DNA of 64,000 nt from Flavobacterium sp. ASV13 (GTDB lineage Bacteria > Bacteroidota > Bacteroidia > Flavobacteriales > Flavobacteriaceae): assembly GCF_000745775.1 (NCBI RefSeq), contig NZ_JQJY01000003.1, positions 434,001-498,000 of the forward strand, given 5' to 3'. This document shows, in pieces, positions 35,391 through 43,294 of the stretch (position 1 is the stretch's first letter; every line of letters starts with the position of its first letter). The position numbers were made by a program, and so were the translations under genes. Below the pieces are notes generated by a model. It was not told where the DNA came from and made no database searches. It worked only from the letters and a program-made list of their open reading frames with translations.

Positions 35391-36563
35391 TTACAAATTC
35401 AATTTATAAGCAATTCCCATTTCCAAACCTCTTAATTCTGCCAAACCTTTCAATCTTCCTGTCAATGAATATCCTGGATAAGTTTCTGTTTTTTCGTCAA
35501 CTGCGTGCAGAAATCCGTGATCAGGACGCATTGGCAAACTTATCTTTGTCTCATTCATCAATAACAAGATTTTTTCCAAAATCACTTCCATTTTCACATC
35601 GCCGTTTAAATGTTCTGATTCTCGGAAAATAGTTTCGCTTTCGCGGATGGTATTTCGAAGATGCAAAAAATGAATTCGGTCACCATAATCATCAATTATT
35701 TTTTCCAGATTATTTTTCGGATCAGCGCTTAATGAACCCGTGCAATAACACAATCCGTTTGCTGTTGAAGGAACCTCATCAAAAATCGCTTTTAAATCGG
35801 CTTCTGTTGAAACAATTCTTGGAAGACCTAAAACCGAAAATGGCGGATCATCTGGATGAATCGCTAATTTTTGCCCATTTACCTCAGCAATCGGAGTTAC
35901 TTCTGATAAAAAATAAATCAGGTTTTCTCTTAGTTTTTGATTGTCGATTTCAGCATAATTTTCTAAAAGCGCCAAAATTTGTTCGGCTGTAAAATTGATT
36001 TTACTTCCTGGCAATCCTAATAAAACATTTTTAAACAATAATGCTTTTTCATCTTCAGACAATTGATTCCCAAATTGCAAAGCTTTTTCTTTTTCAGCAT
36101 CTGAATAATCATTTTCTGAATTTGGCCTTTTTAAAAGAAATACATCAAAATAGGTAAATGCATCCTGATTATACAGTAAAGCTTTACTATCATCAACGTT
36201 TATAAAATTGTGATTGGTTCTTACCCAATCCAATATCGGCATGAAATTATAAGTAATGATTTTGATTCCACAATCTGCCAGATTCTTTAAACTGATTTTA
36301 TAGTTTTCAATGTATTGAAGGTAATTTCCCGAAGCACGTTTTATTTCTTCGTGAACAGGTAGACTTTCAACAACCGCCCATTCCAAACCTGCATTTTTTA
36401 TAATCTGCTGTCTTTCCTTAATTTCACTAATTGTCCAAATTTCCCCTACTGGAATATGATGCAAAGCCGTAACAATTCCAGTTGCTCCAGCTTGTTTGAT
36501 ATCTAATAAAGTAACGTTGTCCTGAGGTCCAAACCAACGCATTGTTTGTTGCATTTTTGTCAT
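35391..36563 (-). CDS. uxuA: Mannonate dehydratase
   Basis: This 390-residue cytoplasmic enzyme dehydrates D-mannonate to 2-keto-3-deoxygluconate in glucuronate catabolism. It starts MTKMQQTMRWFGPQDNV and continues with QAGATGIVTALHHIPVGEIW and WAVVESLPVHEEIK, which match the family's N-terminus closely. C-terminal metal-binding blocks ALHPDDPP-like LAIHPDDPPFSVLGLPR, GLCYCTGSLSADP, HFLHLRN and LPMRPDHGF are intact. It follows the SDR gene on the same strand. Together with the alpha-glucuronidases it shows that the released methylglucuronate or glucuronate is used as carbon. No uxaC or kdgK is in the window. Confidence 0.96.
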   Translation of the reverse strand: MTKMQQTMRWFGPQDNVTLLDIKQAGATGIVTALHHIPVGEIWTISEIKERQQIIKNAGLEWAVVESLPVHEEIKRASGNYLQYIENYKISLKNLADCGIKIITYNFMPILDWVRTNHNFINVDDSKALLYNQDAFTYFDVFLLKRPNSENDYSDAEKEKALQFGNQLSEDEKALLFKNVLLGLPGSKINFTAEQILALLENYAEIDNQKLRENLIYFLSEVTPIAEVNGQKLAIHPDDPPFSVLGLPRIVSTEADLKAIFDEVPSTANGLCYCTGSLSADPKNNLEKIIDDYGDRIHFLHLRNTIRESETIFRESEHLNGDVKMEVILEKILLLMNETKISLPMRPDHGFLHAVDEKTETYPGYSLTGRLKGLAELRGLEMGIAYKLNL

Positions 36564-36577
36564 ACTTATTTTTTTAA

Positions 36578-36675
36578 TCTCGCAAAGGCGCAGAGGCGCA
36601 AAGTTTCTATTTAAAAAAGCTTAAAAAGAAAAATACTTTGCGACTTCGCTCCCGATAGCTATCGGGATTGCGAGA
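36578..36675. repeat. Compound palindromic intergenic repeat
   Basis: Outer arms TCTCGCA (36578-36584) and TGCGAGA (36669-36675) enclose a GGCGCAGAGGCGCAAAG stretch, a CGCAAAGT/ACTTTGCG pair (36597-36604 and 36635-36642), and the perfect 16-bp palindrome CCCGATAGCTATCGGG (36651-36666). It fills the gap between the SDR gene and uxuA. The content and layout suggest a third dispersed repeat family. Confidence 0.75.
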
Positions 36676-36690
36676 AATTTTCAACGCTTA

Positions 36691-37428
36691 TTAAAACCCA
36701 ATACTATTCCCGCCATCAACAGGCAAAATAGTTCCGGTTGTATATTTTGATTCGCTTAAAGCGAAATAATAAACCGCATCAGCAATATCCGAAGGTTCTC
36801 CCAAAAAGCCCATTGGCGTTCTTCCCAATACTTTATTTTTTCTTTCTGGATCGCTGTCCAAAGCTTTAGCCGACATCTTCGTTTTAATAAAACCAGGAGC
36901 AACGCAATTAACGCGAATTCCAAACGGAGCCAATTCTACCGCCATAGCACGCGTCATCGATTCAATCGCACCTTTGCTTGCTGAATAAGCGATTACTTTT
37001 GGAATTCCGTATTGCGATGCCATCGAGCTGATGTTTACAATACTTCCTGCTCCATTTTCTTTCATGTTTTTTACAACCGCTTTACTTACTGCAAAAACAC
37101 TTAAAAGATTGGTATGAATTATCGATAGAAAATCTTCATCGGTAACGTCTAAAAATTCCTTTTTCAGATTGATTCCGGCATTGTTTACCAAAATATCAAT
37201 CGGATTATCTTTTGTGATGCTTTCAATCATGGCAGGAATTCCGGCCAAATCATTCAAATCGAAGATTACCGGAATAGCATTTTCGCCAATTTCCTTGCAG
37301 GCATCTTCTGTTTTTTCTTTTGATCTTCCTATTATGTAAGTTGTGATTCCGTTATCACAAAGTTTTTTTGCTGTTGCAAATCCTAAACCCGAATTTCCTC
37401 CGGTTACTATTGCCGATTTTTTATTCAT
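36691..37428 (-). CDS. Short-chain dehydrogenase, likely fructuronate/mannonate reductase
   Basis: This 245-residue classical SDR has cofactor loop TGGNSGLG (about residues 9-16), NNAG (about 84-87), catalytic Ser in NISSM and the YSASK pair (Tyr and Lys near 149-153). The ATG at 37428 (MNKKSAIVTGG) is used; an in-frame extension to 37464 overlaps the end of the GH67 gene. Lying between GH67 and uxuA, it is the best candidate for the reductase that turns fructuronate into mannonate, replacing canonical UxuB. That role is inferred from position; SDR substrate specificity is not readable here. Confidence 0.88.
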   Translation of the reverse strand: MNKKSAIVTGGNSGLGFATAKKLCDNGITTYIIGRSKEKTEDACKEIGENAIPVIFDLNDLAGIPAMIESITKDNPIDILVNNAGINLKKEFLDVTDEDFLSIIHTNLLSVFAVSKAVVKNMKENGAGSIVNISSMASQYGIPKVIAYSASKGAIESMTRAMAVELAPFGIRVNCVAPGFIKTKMSAKALDSDPERKNKVLGRTPMGFLGEPSDIADAVYYFALSESKYTTGTILPVDGGNSIGF

Positions 37429-37444
37429 AATTTTTAAAATATAT

Positions 37445-39598
37445 TTATCCATTTCCCGGTGCAAATGGGAATTTTAATGATTTAAAATAATCTAATGTTT
37501 GTGCTGGTTTTTCTACTCCCGCCGGAAGTTCTTTTCCTGAAAATTGCTGAAAATACAACAAACAGGCATCTCGCCACCATTTTGCTTCTTTGTACTGAAT
37601 TTCTAACAACATTCCGACTTCATTAAAGCGTTCGCTGTCGATATATTTTTCCGTTTTCTTCCAGACATTCTGCATGGCGGCAACCTGATTTACGCCTTCC
37701 TGATATTTGAGTGCCAAACCATTCCAAAGCGTCTGACCGTTTTTCAGTTTATAATCCCATGAAACATGATGAAACCATAAAAGATCCTTTTCTGGACAAG
37801 TTTCTAAATTATCAAAAAGTTTCTCAACTTCAGGCGCGTATTGCGAAGTAGCATTTGTACCCGATTTTGATCGGTCAAAACCAATTCCGTTTTTGTCTGC
37901 TTTATGATAATACGTCGGATTCCATTCTGGTCTTGACAAATTCGAAACCCAAGGTCCCGGCCCATAATGATGTCCAGTGTCCATAATGTGATGCAATCCA
38001 AGAGGTGTCATATAATTTACAACCGCTTCACGTGATTCCATCATTATATTTTTAACCGGTTTAATGAAATTCTCATCATTAGAAAAAGTACATCTCAACC
38101 ATTCATCGGCAATAATTTCTGAATCTAAATACGGATTCCACGCCAATCTGCCGAAACCGTACCAATTGGCTTGTGCAAAAGGATGTCCGGTCCAGTTTAA
38201 ATCATTTCCAATATTTGCCACGCCGGCAATTCCGGTTAATTTGTTTTGATATAAAGTACCGTCAACAGATTTGGCAACAGTTGAACCTTTTCCTTTTTGA
38301 AATGTATCAGATTCTAAAACTTCCTGAAATAATTTAGGCAGAAAAACCAAATGCGTACTGAAACCCAAATATTCCTGCGTAATTTGAAATTCCATCATTA
38401 ATGGCGTTTTCGGCATCGCTCCAAATAATGGATGAAAAGGTTCTCTTGGCTGAAAATCAATAGCTCCATTTTTCACCTGAACAATTACATTTTCTTTGAA
38501 TTTTCCATCATACGGTTGAAATTCGGCGTAAGCTTGTTTGGCACGATCATTTGCATCATGTTCCGAATACACAAATGCTCTCCACATAATTACACCTCCA
38601 AAAGGCGCAACAGCATCGGCAAGCATATTGGCTCCGTCTACATGATCTCTACCATAATTTTGAGGACCTGGCTGACCTTCTGAGTTGGCTTTTACCAAAA
38701 ATCCACCAAAATCCGGAATTCGTTTATAGATTTCAGCTGCTTTATTTTTCCACCAATTAATCACTTCAGGATCTTTTGGATCGGCAGTTTTTAGATTTCC
38801 AATTTCAATTGGTGCCGAAAATCTTGCGGTTAAATACACTTTCATACCGTAAGGTCTGAAAATATTGGCCAAAGCCTCAACTTTCTCCAAATATTGTGGC
38901 GTCAGAATTAAGGCGTTTGCATTGACATTGGTCAAAACCGTTCCGTTGATTCCAACTGATGCATTTGCTCTGGCGTAATCAATATAACGCTGATCAATAA
39001 AATCAGGCAATTTCTGCCAGTTCCAAAGTGAAAATCCGGCGTAACCTCTTTCGACCGTTCTGTCTAAATTATCCCAATGATTCAGAATTCTGATATTTGT
39101 TTTTGGAGAATCGGCAATGTTTAAATTTTTAATCGATTTATTCGTCTGCAATATTCTCAGGAAATTAAATACGCCGTATAAAACAGCAACGTCATTTTTT
39201 CCCGTAATAATGATTTGTTTTTTATTTTGAATGGAAATCGATTTGATGATAAAACCTTCATTGTTTATTTTATCAAAATCAGCACTAACTGTCTTTTTTA
39301 TTTCAGGATTTAATGAAGATTCAGCGCCTACAATCAGATTATTTTCTTCTTTTATTTTCGATTTTACTTCTGGAACATTTCCCAACATGCCTAAAAATCC
39401 AGTTTTAAGTTCTTTCTGGGCAACTTTAATCGTTTCGGAGGTTCCTAAAACAACAATTCCTTTAAGATTACTTTTATATTCTGAAGCTATTGTAGCATTG
39501 TTCACGGCATTATATTGAAGCCACAATTTATAATCCTTTTGTGCCGAAGTGGAAAAGGAAATCAGAAGAAAAAGGAAAACAAATCTTAATGAAGTCAT
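37445..39598 (-). CDS. aguA: GH67 alpha-glucuronidase
   Basis: This 717-residue enzyme has a signal peptide (MTSLRFVFLFLLISFSTSAQ), so it acts in the periplasm. GH67 landmarks are RILNHWDNLDRTVERGYAG, YARANASVGINGTVLTNVNAN, ARFSAPIEIG, GGFLVKANSEGQPGPQNYGRDH, QPREPFHPLFGAMPKT and TPLGLHHIMDTGHHYGP. It removes 4-O-methylglucuronic acid from the non-reducing end of xylo-oligosaccharides. It is the first gene of the locus, 16 bp upstream of the SDR start, and carries a LacI-type operator 124 bp before its start. The sequence appears complete. Confidence 0.96.
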   Translation of the reverse strand: MTSLRFVFLFLLISFSTSAQKDYKLWLQYNAVNNATIASEYKSNLKGIVVLGTSETIKVAQKELKTGFLGMLGNVPEVKSKIKEENNLIVGAESSLNPEIKKTVSADFDKINNEGFIIKSISIQNKKQIIITGKNDVAVLYGVFNFLRILQTNKSIKNLNIADSPKTNIRILNHWDNLDRTVERGYAGFSLWNWQKLPDFIDQRYIDYARANASVGINGTVLTNVNANALILTPQYLEKVEALANIFRPYGMKVYLTARFSAPIEIGNLKTADPKDPEVINWWKNKAAEIYKRIPDFGGFLVKANSEGQPGPQNYGRDHVDGANMLADAVAPFGGVIMWRAFVYSEHDANDRAKQAYAEFQPYDGKFKENVIVQVKNGAIDFQPREPFHPLFGAMPKTPLMMEFQITQEYLGFSTHLVFLPKLFQEVLESDTFQKGKGSTVAKSVDGTLYQNKLTGIAGVANIGNDLNWTGHPFAQANWYGFGRLAWNPYLDSEIIADEWLRCTFSNDENFIKPVKNIMMESREAVVNYMTPLGLHHIMDTGHHYGPGPWVSNLSRPEWNPTYYHKADKNGIGFDRSKSGTNATSQYAPEVEKLFDNLETCPEKDLLWFHHVSWDYKLKNGQTLWNGLALKYQEGVNQVAAMQNVWKKTEKYIDSERFNEVGMLLEIQYKEAKWWRDACLLYFQQFSGKELPAGVEKPAQTLDYFKSLKFPFAPGNG

Positions 39599-39721
39599 TT
39601 TGGTTTTTTAATTTATTCTTTAAAATTTCAAATTTGAATGAATCAGTTTTTTTCGTCTGTATAAAAATATTTGATAAAATTTTAATTCAAAAAATACATT
39701 ATTCGAAATAAAACAACAATT

Positions 39722-39735
39722 GCAATCGGTTGCGT
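39722..39735. promoter_or_regulatory. LacI-type operator upstream of the GH67 gene
   Basis: GCAATCGGTTGCGT is almost identical to the site at 31191 and has the CG-centred symmetry of LacI-family operators. It lies 124 bp before the GH67 start within a 447-bp divergent gap (39599-40045). The rest of that gap is AT-rich apart from the hairpin at 39813. Confidence 0.6.
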
Positions 39736-39812
39736 AAAAATATAAGATTGCATTTGAAGAAAAAAACTTTTGCTTCATTTTTTTTCAAAAAATAATTTCT
39801 TTAACAAATAAA

Positions 39813-39848
39813 AGCAGGATAATTTGAAAAACTATCCTGCACTTTCTT
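39813..39848. terminator. Orphan terminator-like hairpin between divergent genes
   Basis: An 8-bp stem pairs GCAGGATA (39813-39820) with TATCCTGC (39833-39840), preceded by AAATAAAA and followed by ACTTTCTTT. No annotated gene ends here: both neighbours read away from it. It could end a small RNA or be a relic of a lost gene. Confidence 0.5.
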
Positions 39849-40045
39849 TACTTGTTTCGATATCATTTTCACCTTTAGTAGATACTATTTTTTTTTAAGC
39901 AATTTCTTAAAATATAAACCTCAAAATATTAAGATATTTTTTATAAATTTGAGTAAGAATAGCGATTTCCCCAAATCATTTTTTTACAACTTACTGCTTG
40001 TTTCCACTGTTTTCAAAAAGGATCTATAACGTAAAATCGAAAAAA

Positions 40046-41662
40046 ATGAAAAACTTTACTTTTGCCGTAATTCTTTTACTGGGGATTTTTTTCAATTCCT
40101 CAACTGTTTTTTCAAAAAATGATCTGCATATTTCTGAAGCACATAAAATAATTGCTTTTTCTACCAGCTCTCCAGAAATTACTACTGCCTCAATCGCTGC
40201 ATTTTTCAAAAAATATTCTGATTTAAAATCCTATCAAACCGATGTTGCAGCTTTGTATAAGGATAAAGCCTATAAACCGATTTGGTATGAAGGAAATGAT
40301 ATAAACGAATTTGGGTATCTTTTATATCACAAATTAAATTCAACTTACGAAGAAGGTGTCCAAATTGATATTCCGTATAAAAAGAAACTTGACGAAGTTT
40401 TTAACGAAGAATCAGCATCAAAATCAAAAATTTCAGAATCTGATACAGAACTTTTACTGAGTTCCATGTACATTTTATATGCCAAACATGTTTATCAGGG
40501 AATTGACGCCGATGAACAAAATAAAATTCAATGGTATTTGCCTAAGAAAAAATTATCTTATGAAACCTTATTAGATTCAATTGTAAGTAATCCCGATTTA
40601 TTGAAGGAAAACAAACATGTTCTTTTTAGCCAATACTACAAGCTTCAGGAAGTTTTAAAAAAATACCGCGAAATCGAAAAAAGCAATCAATGGACTCCCA
40701 TCTATATGGATAAGCCTTATCAAGATTTGCGTCCTGATGCTACTTCTCAAACCATTGCCGATGTTAGGCATCGTTTATTCATAATTGGCGATTTAGCCAA
40801 TGATTCTAAAAGCAATTTTTATGATCAGGAATTGATGGATGGTGTAATGAAATATAAACTACGACATGCATTGTCACCAAATTATATACTTACAAAAGAA
40901 CATATTGACCAAATGAATGAACCTATCAGCGATCGTATTAAAACCATAATGCTGAATATGGAGCGTTGCAGATGGATTCCACCATCCCTGGAAGATCAAA
41001 GCGAATATGTAATGGTTAATATTCCGTCGTTTATGCTGTATTTTGTTAGAGATAAAAATTTTGATATTGTATCGAAGGTTTTTATCGGTACTCCATTAAC
41101 CAAAACGGTGATTTTTAGTGGACAGATTGACCGAATTGTTTTTAGTCCGTATTGGTATGTTCCAACAAGTATTATCCAAAACGAATTAAAACTAAAAATG
41201 GCCGAAGACAAAAATTACCTAGCCGATCATGGTATGGAATGGAACGGCGGGAAAGTGAGACAAAAACCGGGTCCGGAAAATGCTTTAGGGCTTGTTAAAT
41301 TTATGTTTCCGAATCCGAATGATATTTACATGCATGATTCGCCATCTAAAAGTTTATTCGGATTTGAAAAACGTATTTTCAGCCACGGTTGCATCAATGT
41401 AGAAAAAGCGAAAGAACTTGCCGTTTCAATGATGAAAGATTATCCGGAGTGGACAATTGATAAAATAAATGAAGCCATGAGTGGCGAAAAAGAAACACCT
41501 TTTTTCCTAAAGAAAAAAATCCCGATTTATATAGGTTATTTTACCGCTTGGGTAACAAGAGATGGAAATATGAATTTTTATCCTGACGTTTATCAAAGAG
41601 ATACTCGCTTAAATGGAATGTTGTTTCCAAATGATACTGCTTATAAATCGGATCAGGAATAG
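40046..41662 (+). CDS. Large L,D-transpeptidase (YcbB/LdtD-like)
   Basis: This 538-residue periplasmic enzyme starts with a signal peptide (MKNFTFAVILLLGIFFNSS); the ATG at 40046 is preferred over 39998 because it begins that peptide. An N-terminal scaffold domain includes AALYKDKAYKPIWYEGNDINEFGYLLYHKL, a peptidoglycan-binding-like segment follows, and the YkuD catalytic domain holds YMHDSPSKSLF and SHGCINV with His447 and nucleophile Cys449. These enzymes form 3-3 cross-links in peptidoglycan. It is a single gene ending at a strong bidirectional terminator. The catalytic residues are intact. Confidence 0.92.
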   Translation: MKNFTFAVILLLGIFFNSSTVFSKNDLHISEAHKIIAFSTSSPEITTASIAAFFKKYSDLKSYQTDVAALYKDKAYKPIWYEGNDINEFGYLLYHKLNSTYEEGVQIDIPYKKKLDEVFNEESASKSKISESDTELLLSSMYILYAKHVYQGIDADEQNKIQWYLPKKKLSYETLLDSIVSNPDLLKENKHVLFSQYYKLQEVLKKYREIEKSNQWTPIYMDKPYQDLRPDATSQTIADVRHRLFIIGDLANDSKSNFYDQELMDGVMKYKLRHALSPNYILTKEHIDQMNEPISDRIKTIMLNMERCRWIPPSLEDQSEYVMVNIPSFMLYFVRDKNFDIVSKVFIGTPLTKTVIFSGQIDRIVFSPYWYVPTSIIQNELKLKMAEDKNYLADHGMEWNGGKVRQKPGPENALGLVKFMFPNPNDIYMHDSPSKSLFGFEKRIFSHGCINVEKAKELAVSMMKDYPEWTIDKINEAMSGEKETPFFLKKKIPIYIGYFTAWVTRDGNMNFYPDVYQRDTRLNGMLFPNDTAYKSDQE

Positions 41663-41683
41663 ACGTAATAAACTTCATCAAGG

Positions 41684-41722
41684 AAAACCTCCCAAAGTAA
41701 TTTTTATTTTGGGAGGTTTTTT
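41684..41722. terminator. Bidirectional terminator before module A
   Basis: A 13-bp stem pairs AAAACCTCCCAAA (41684-41696) with its complement (41708-41720), with A and T runs. It serves the transpeptidase gene and the minus-strand module A gene ending at 41723. A similar CTCCCAAA hairpin ends the paralogous module B gene. Confidence 0.9.
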
Positions 41723-42691
41723 CTATTTCTTATTGACGTACTTGTCTAAAATATATTTTGTAACTGGTCTTAACGGACTATTATTTTCTGGATGTCTTCC
41801 GTGATTGTTGAAAAAATCAATGCTATCTCCTTTTTTTGCATACCAGATAATTGCATTATGATTCTTATCAAAATAAACTGTTGTATCACAAACCTTTATT
41901 TTCTTAAGACCAACTAAATTCTCATCTAATAATTCAACAGGACTACCACTTATAAATCCCTCCGATTTCAAATTACAATCTACAATTTCATAATGATCAC
42001 CTGACCATTGCATACATTCTTTTCGTGGTAAGGCTAAAAAAATGATTAAACCTAATCCAGCTAGAACAGCTACAATTGCTAAATATTTTAATTTATTAGA
42101 TTTTGGTTTCTCATCCATATTAACAAAAGTCGATATTGATGTTTCTTCAGATTTAACTTCCTTACTTTGAACTGGTAGAGGTTCTTCTATAACAAAATCT
42201 GCTTCTGAATTATTTGAGTTTTCGACTTTTACTTTATCACTCAAATTATCTGAAGAAACTTCTTTAGCTGAATCAGATGTACCTCTAAGAATATCTATCA
42301 ATTGTACATCTTCTTCATCCATTTGTTTCTTATACTTATTAAAAGGTCTTGGCCGAAGATCTACAAGTATTGCAGCCAATTGAATAGTATCTTCAGATGG
42401 TTTCTCCGTTTTACCTTGAAAAAATCTCTTCACTGCTTCTAATTTGTTCATCTCATCATCTCCAAACAAATTCTTTTTATCCTTATCAAATGGAAAATCA
42501 AAAAAAGATTCAAAAGCATTTAAGTCTTCTTTATCAGGATTTGACTTAAATCTTTTGACACATAATTTTCTAAGATTTGCGGGTGTTGGCGAACTTAAAT
42601 TATTTGAATAATCCCCTTCTTCTTTTTCCTTTTCATATTTAGCTTTAATAGCATTTTTATAATCTTCAAAAGTAATGTTTGACATAGGCAT
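41723..42691 (-). CDS. Module A one-TM protein with N-terminal helical domain and external C-terminal domain
   Basis: This 322-residue protein is of unrecognised family, with paralogs at 51242 and 55985. The N-terminal cytoplasmic half (about 1-130) is Lys/Asp/Phe-rich and helical (YKNAIKAKYEKEKEE, ILVDLRPRPFNKYKKQ), followed by an acidic linker. One TM segment (LKYLAIVAVLAGLGLIIFLAL, about 202-222) leads to a roughly 100-residue external domain starting KECMQWSGDHYEIVDC and containing DTTVYFDKNHNAIIWYAKKGDSIDFF. Topology resembles one-TM transmembrane regulators. It is divergent from the leader, lipoprotein and kinase genes. The start may instead be at 42685. The role is inferred only from its conserved position. 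Confidence 0.8.
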   Translation of the reverse strand: MPMSNITFEDYKNAIKAKYEKEKEEGDYSNNLSSPTPANLRKLCVKRFKSNPDKEDLNAFESFFDFPFDKDKKNLFGDDEMNKLEAVKRFFQGKTEKPSEDTIQLAAILVDLRPRPFNKYKKQMDEEDVQLIDILRGTSDSAKEVSSDNLSDKVKVENSNNSEADFVIEEPLPVQSKEVKSEETSISTFVNMDEKPKSNKLKYLAIVAVLAGLGLIIFLALPRKECMQWSGDHYEIVDCNLKSEGFISGSPVELLDENLVGLKKIKVCDTTVYFDKNHNAIIWYAKKGDSIDFFNNHGRHPENNSPLRPVTKYILDKYVNKK

Positions 42692-42695
42692 TTGA

Positions 42696-42795
42696 ACTTT
42701 TTACAACTTTTCTAAAGTACTTTATTCTACTTTTTGTGACTTTTTAGAACTTCTCACGACTTTAAAAAAACTAATTAGACTTTCCTGACTTTCTG
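42696..42795. repeat. Phased ACTTT array upstream of module A
   Basis: ACTTT (or ACTTC) begins at 42696, 42706, 42719, 42729, 42739, 42749, 42759, 42779 and 42788, with ACTAAT at 42770. The spacing is close to 10 bp, one helical turn. The array occupies the divergent promoter region and ends 36 bp before the TTTG of the -7 box at 42820. Confidence 0.8.
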
Positions 42796-42819
42796 ATCAA
42801 TACAGCTCTAAACCCCACA

Positions 42820-42827
42820 TAACTTTG
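42820..42827 (+). promoter_or_regulatory. Module A leader promoter, -7 box
   Basis: TAACTTTG matches the Bacteroidota TAnnTTTG -7 element exactly. Transcription would begin just before the AAAATTAGTT that opens the leader helix at 42835. Aligned positions in the paralogs are TACCTTAG (52276-52283) and TTCCTTTG (56947-56954). Confidence 0.65.
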
Positions 42828-42834
42828 CCTCAAC

Positions 42835-43024
42835 AAAATTAGTTAACGTTATGACCTGCAGGTTAAAAACAAAAATACAAAACTAGTTTTATTAAAAATG
42901 CGGAAAACCGTAAGACGGAATTTATCCGGGAAGTATAGATGAAAATCTTACTGTTCTACGCATTTCACTTCCCAAACAAAAAATGGTATCGACTAGATCT
43001 GGAATAGTTCCGGACAGCAATACC
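42835..43024 (+). ncRNA. Structured leader RNA, copy A
   Basis: The helices seen are these. P1 pairs AAAATTAGTT (42835-42844) with AACTAGTTTT (42881-42890), enclosing the palindrome ACCTGCAGGT. A long imperfect helix pairs ATGCG...GTAAG (42898-42914) with CTTAC...CGCAT (42947-42963). GGGAAGT (42928-42934) pairs with ACTTCCC (42967-42973), interleaved with the previous helix, so an H-type pseudoknot. GGTAT (42985-42989) pairs with ATACC (43020-43024) around the hairpin TCTGGAA/TTCCGGA. The lipoprotein gene starts 28 nt later. Copies B and C keep the same helices with changed bases. No match to a known riboswitch was recognised. Confidence 0.7.
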
Positions 43025-43051
43025 CATGTCTAAAATTTAATCGTAAAAAAC

Positions 43052-43222
43052 ATGAAAAAGATATTTTTATTGGGAGCGTTTGCGCTATTGTCAGCTACAT
43101 TATTCTCTTGCACAGCCGACGAATATGATGATGTTAAAAAAGAAATTAAACCTATAAAACCAACTTATGCTGATGGCCCTGGAGATACAGTTCCTCCTCC
43201 TCCACCTCCAGAAGATGAATAA
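43052..43222 (+). CDS. Module A small lipoprotein with acidic Pro-rich tail
   Basis: This 56-residue protein begins MKKIFLLGAFALLSATLFSC with the lipobox Cys at residue 20. The short mature peptide has a charged linker (TADEYDDVKKEIKP) and ends YADGPGDTVPPPPPPEDE. The paralog at 57180 ends in the same way (GTPPPPADE), and a broken copy lies at 52502. It follows the structured leader and precedes the kinase by 50 bp, with a terminator in between, so it is probably the most abundant product of the module. It may be the ligand or surface partner of the kinase's TPR domain; that is a guess from context. Confidence 0.8.
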   Translation: MKKIFLLGAFALLSATLFSCTADEYDDVKKEIKPIKPTYADGPGDTVPPPPPPEDE

Positions 43223-43255
43223 AAAAATCTATTAAAAACAATAAATTTGTATTTT

Positions 43256-43294
43256 CGGGGAAAGTAAATTTTATGTTACGATCCCCGTTTTTTT
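43256..43294 (+). terminator. Terminator hairpin enclosing the kinase start codon, module A
   Basis: CGGGGA (43256-43261) pairs with TCCCCG (43282-43287), with an inner GTAA/TTAC helix and then seven T. The kinase ATG at 43273 lies in the loop and the T-run is its Phe codons. A matching structure is at 57450-57489, and a decayed one is in module B. Confidence 0.8.
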
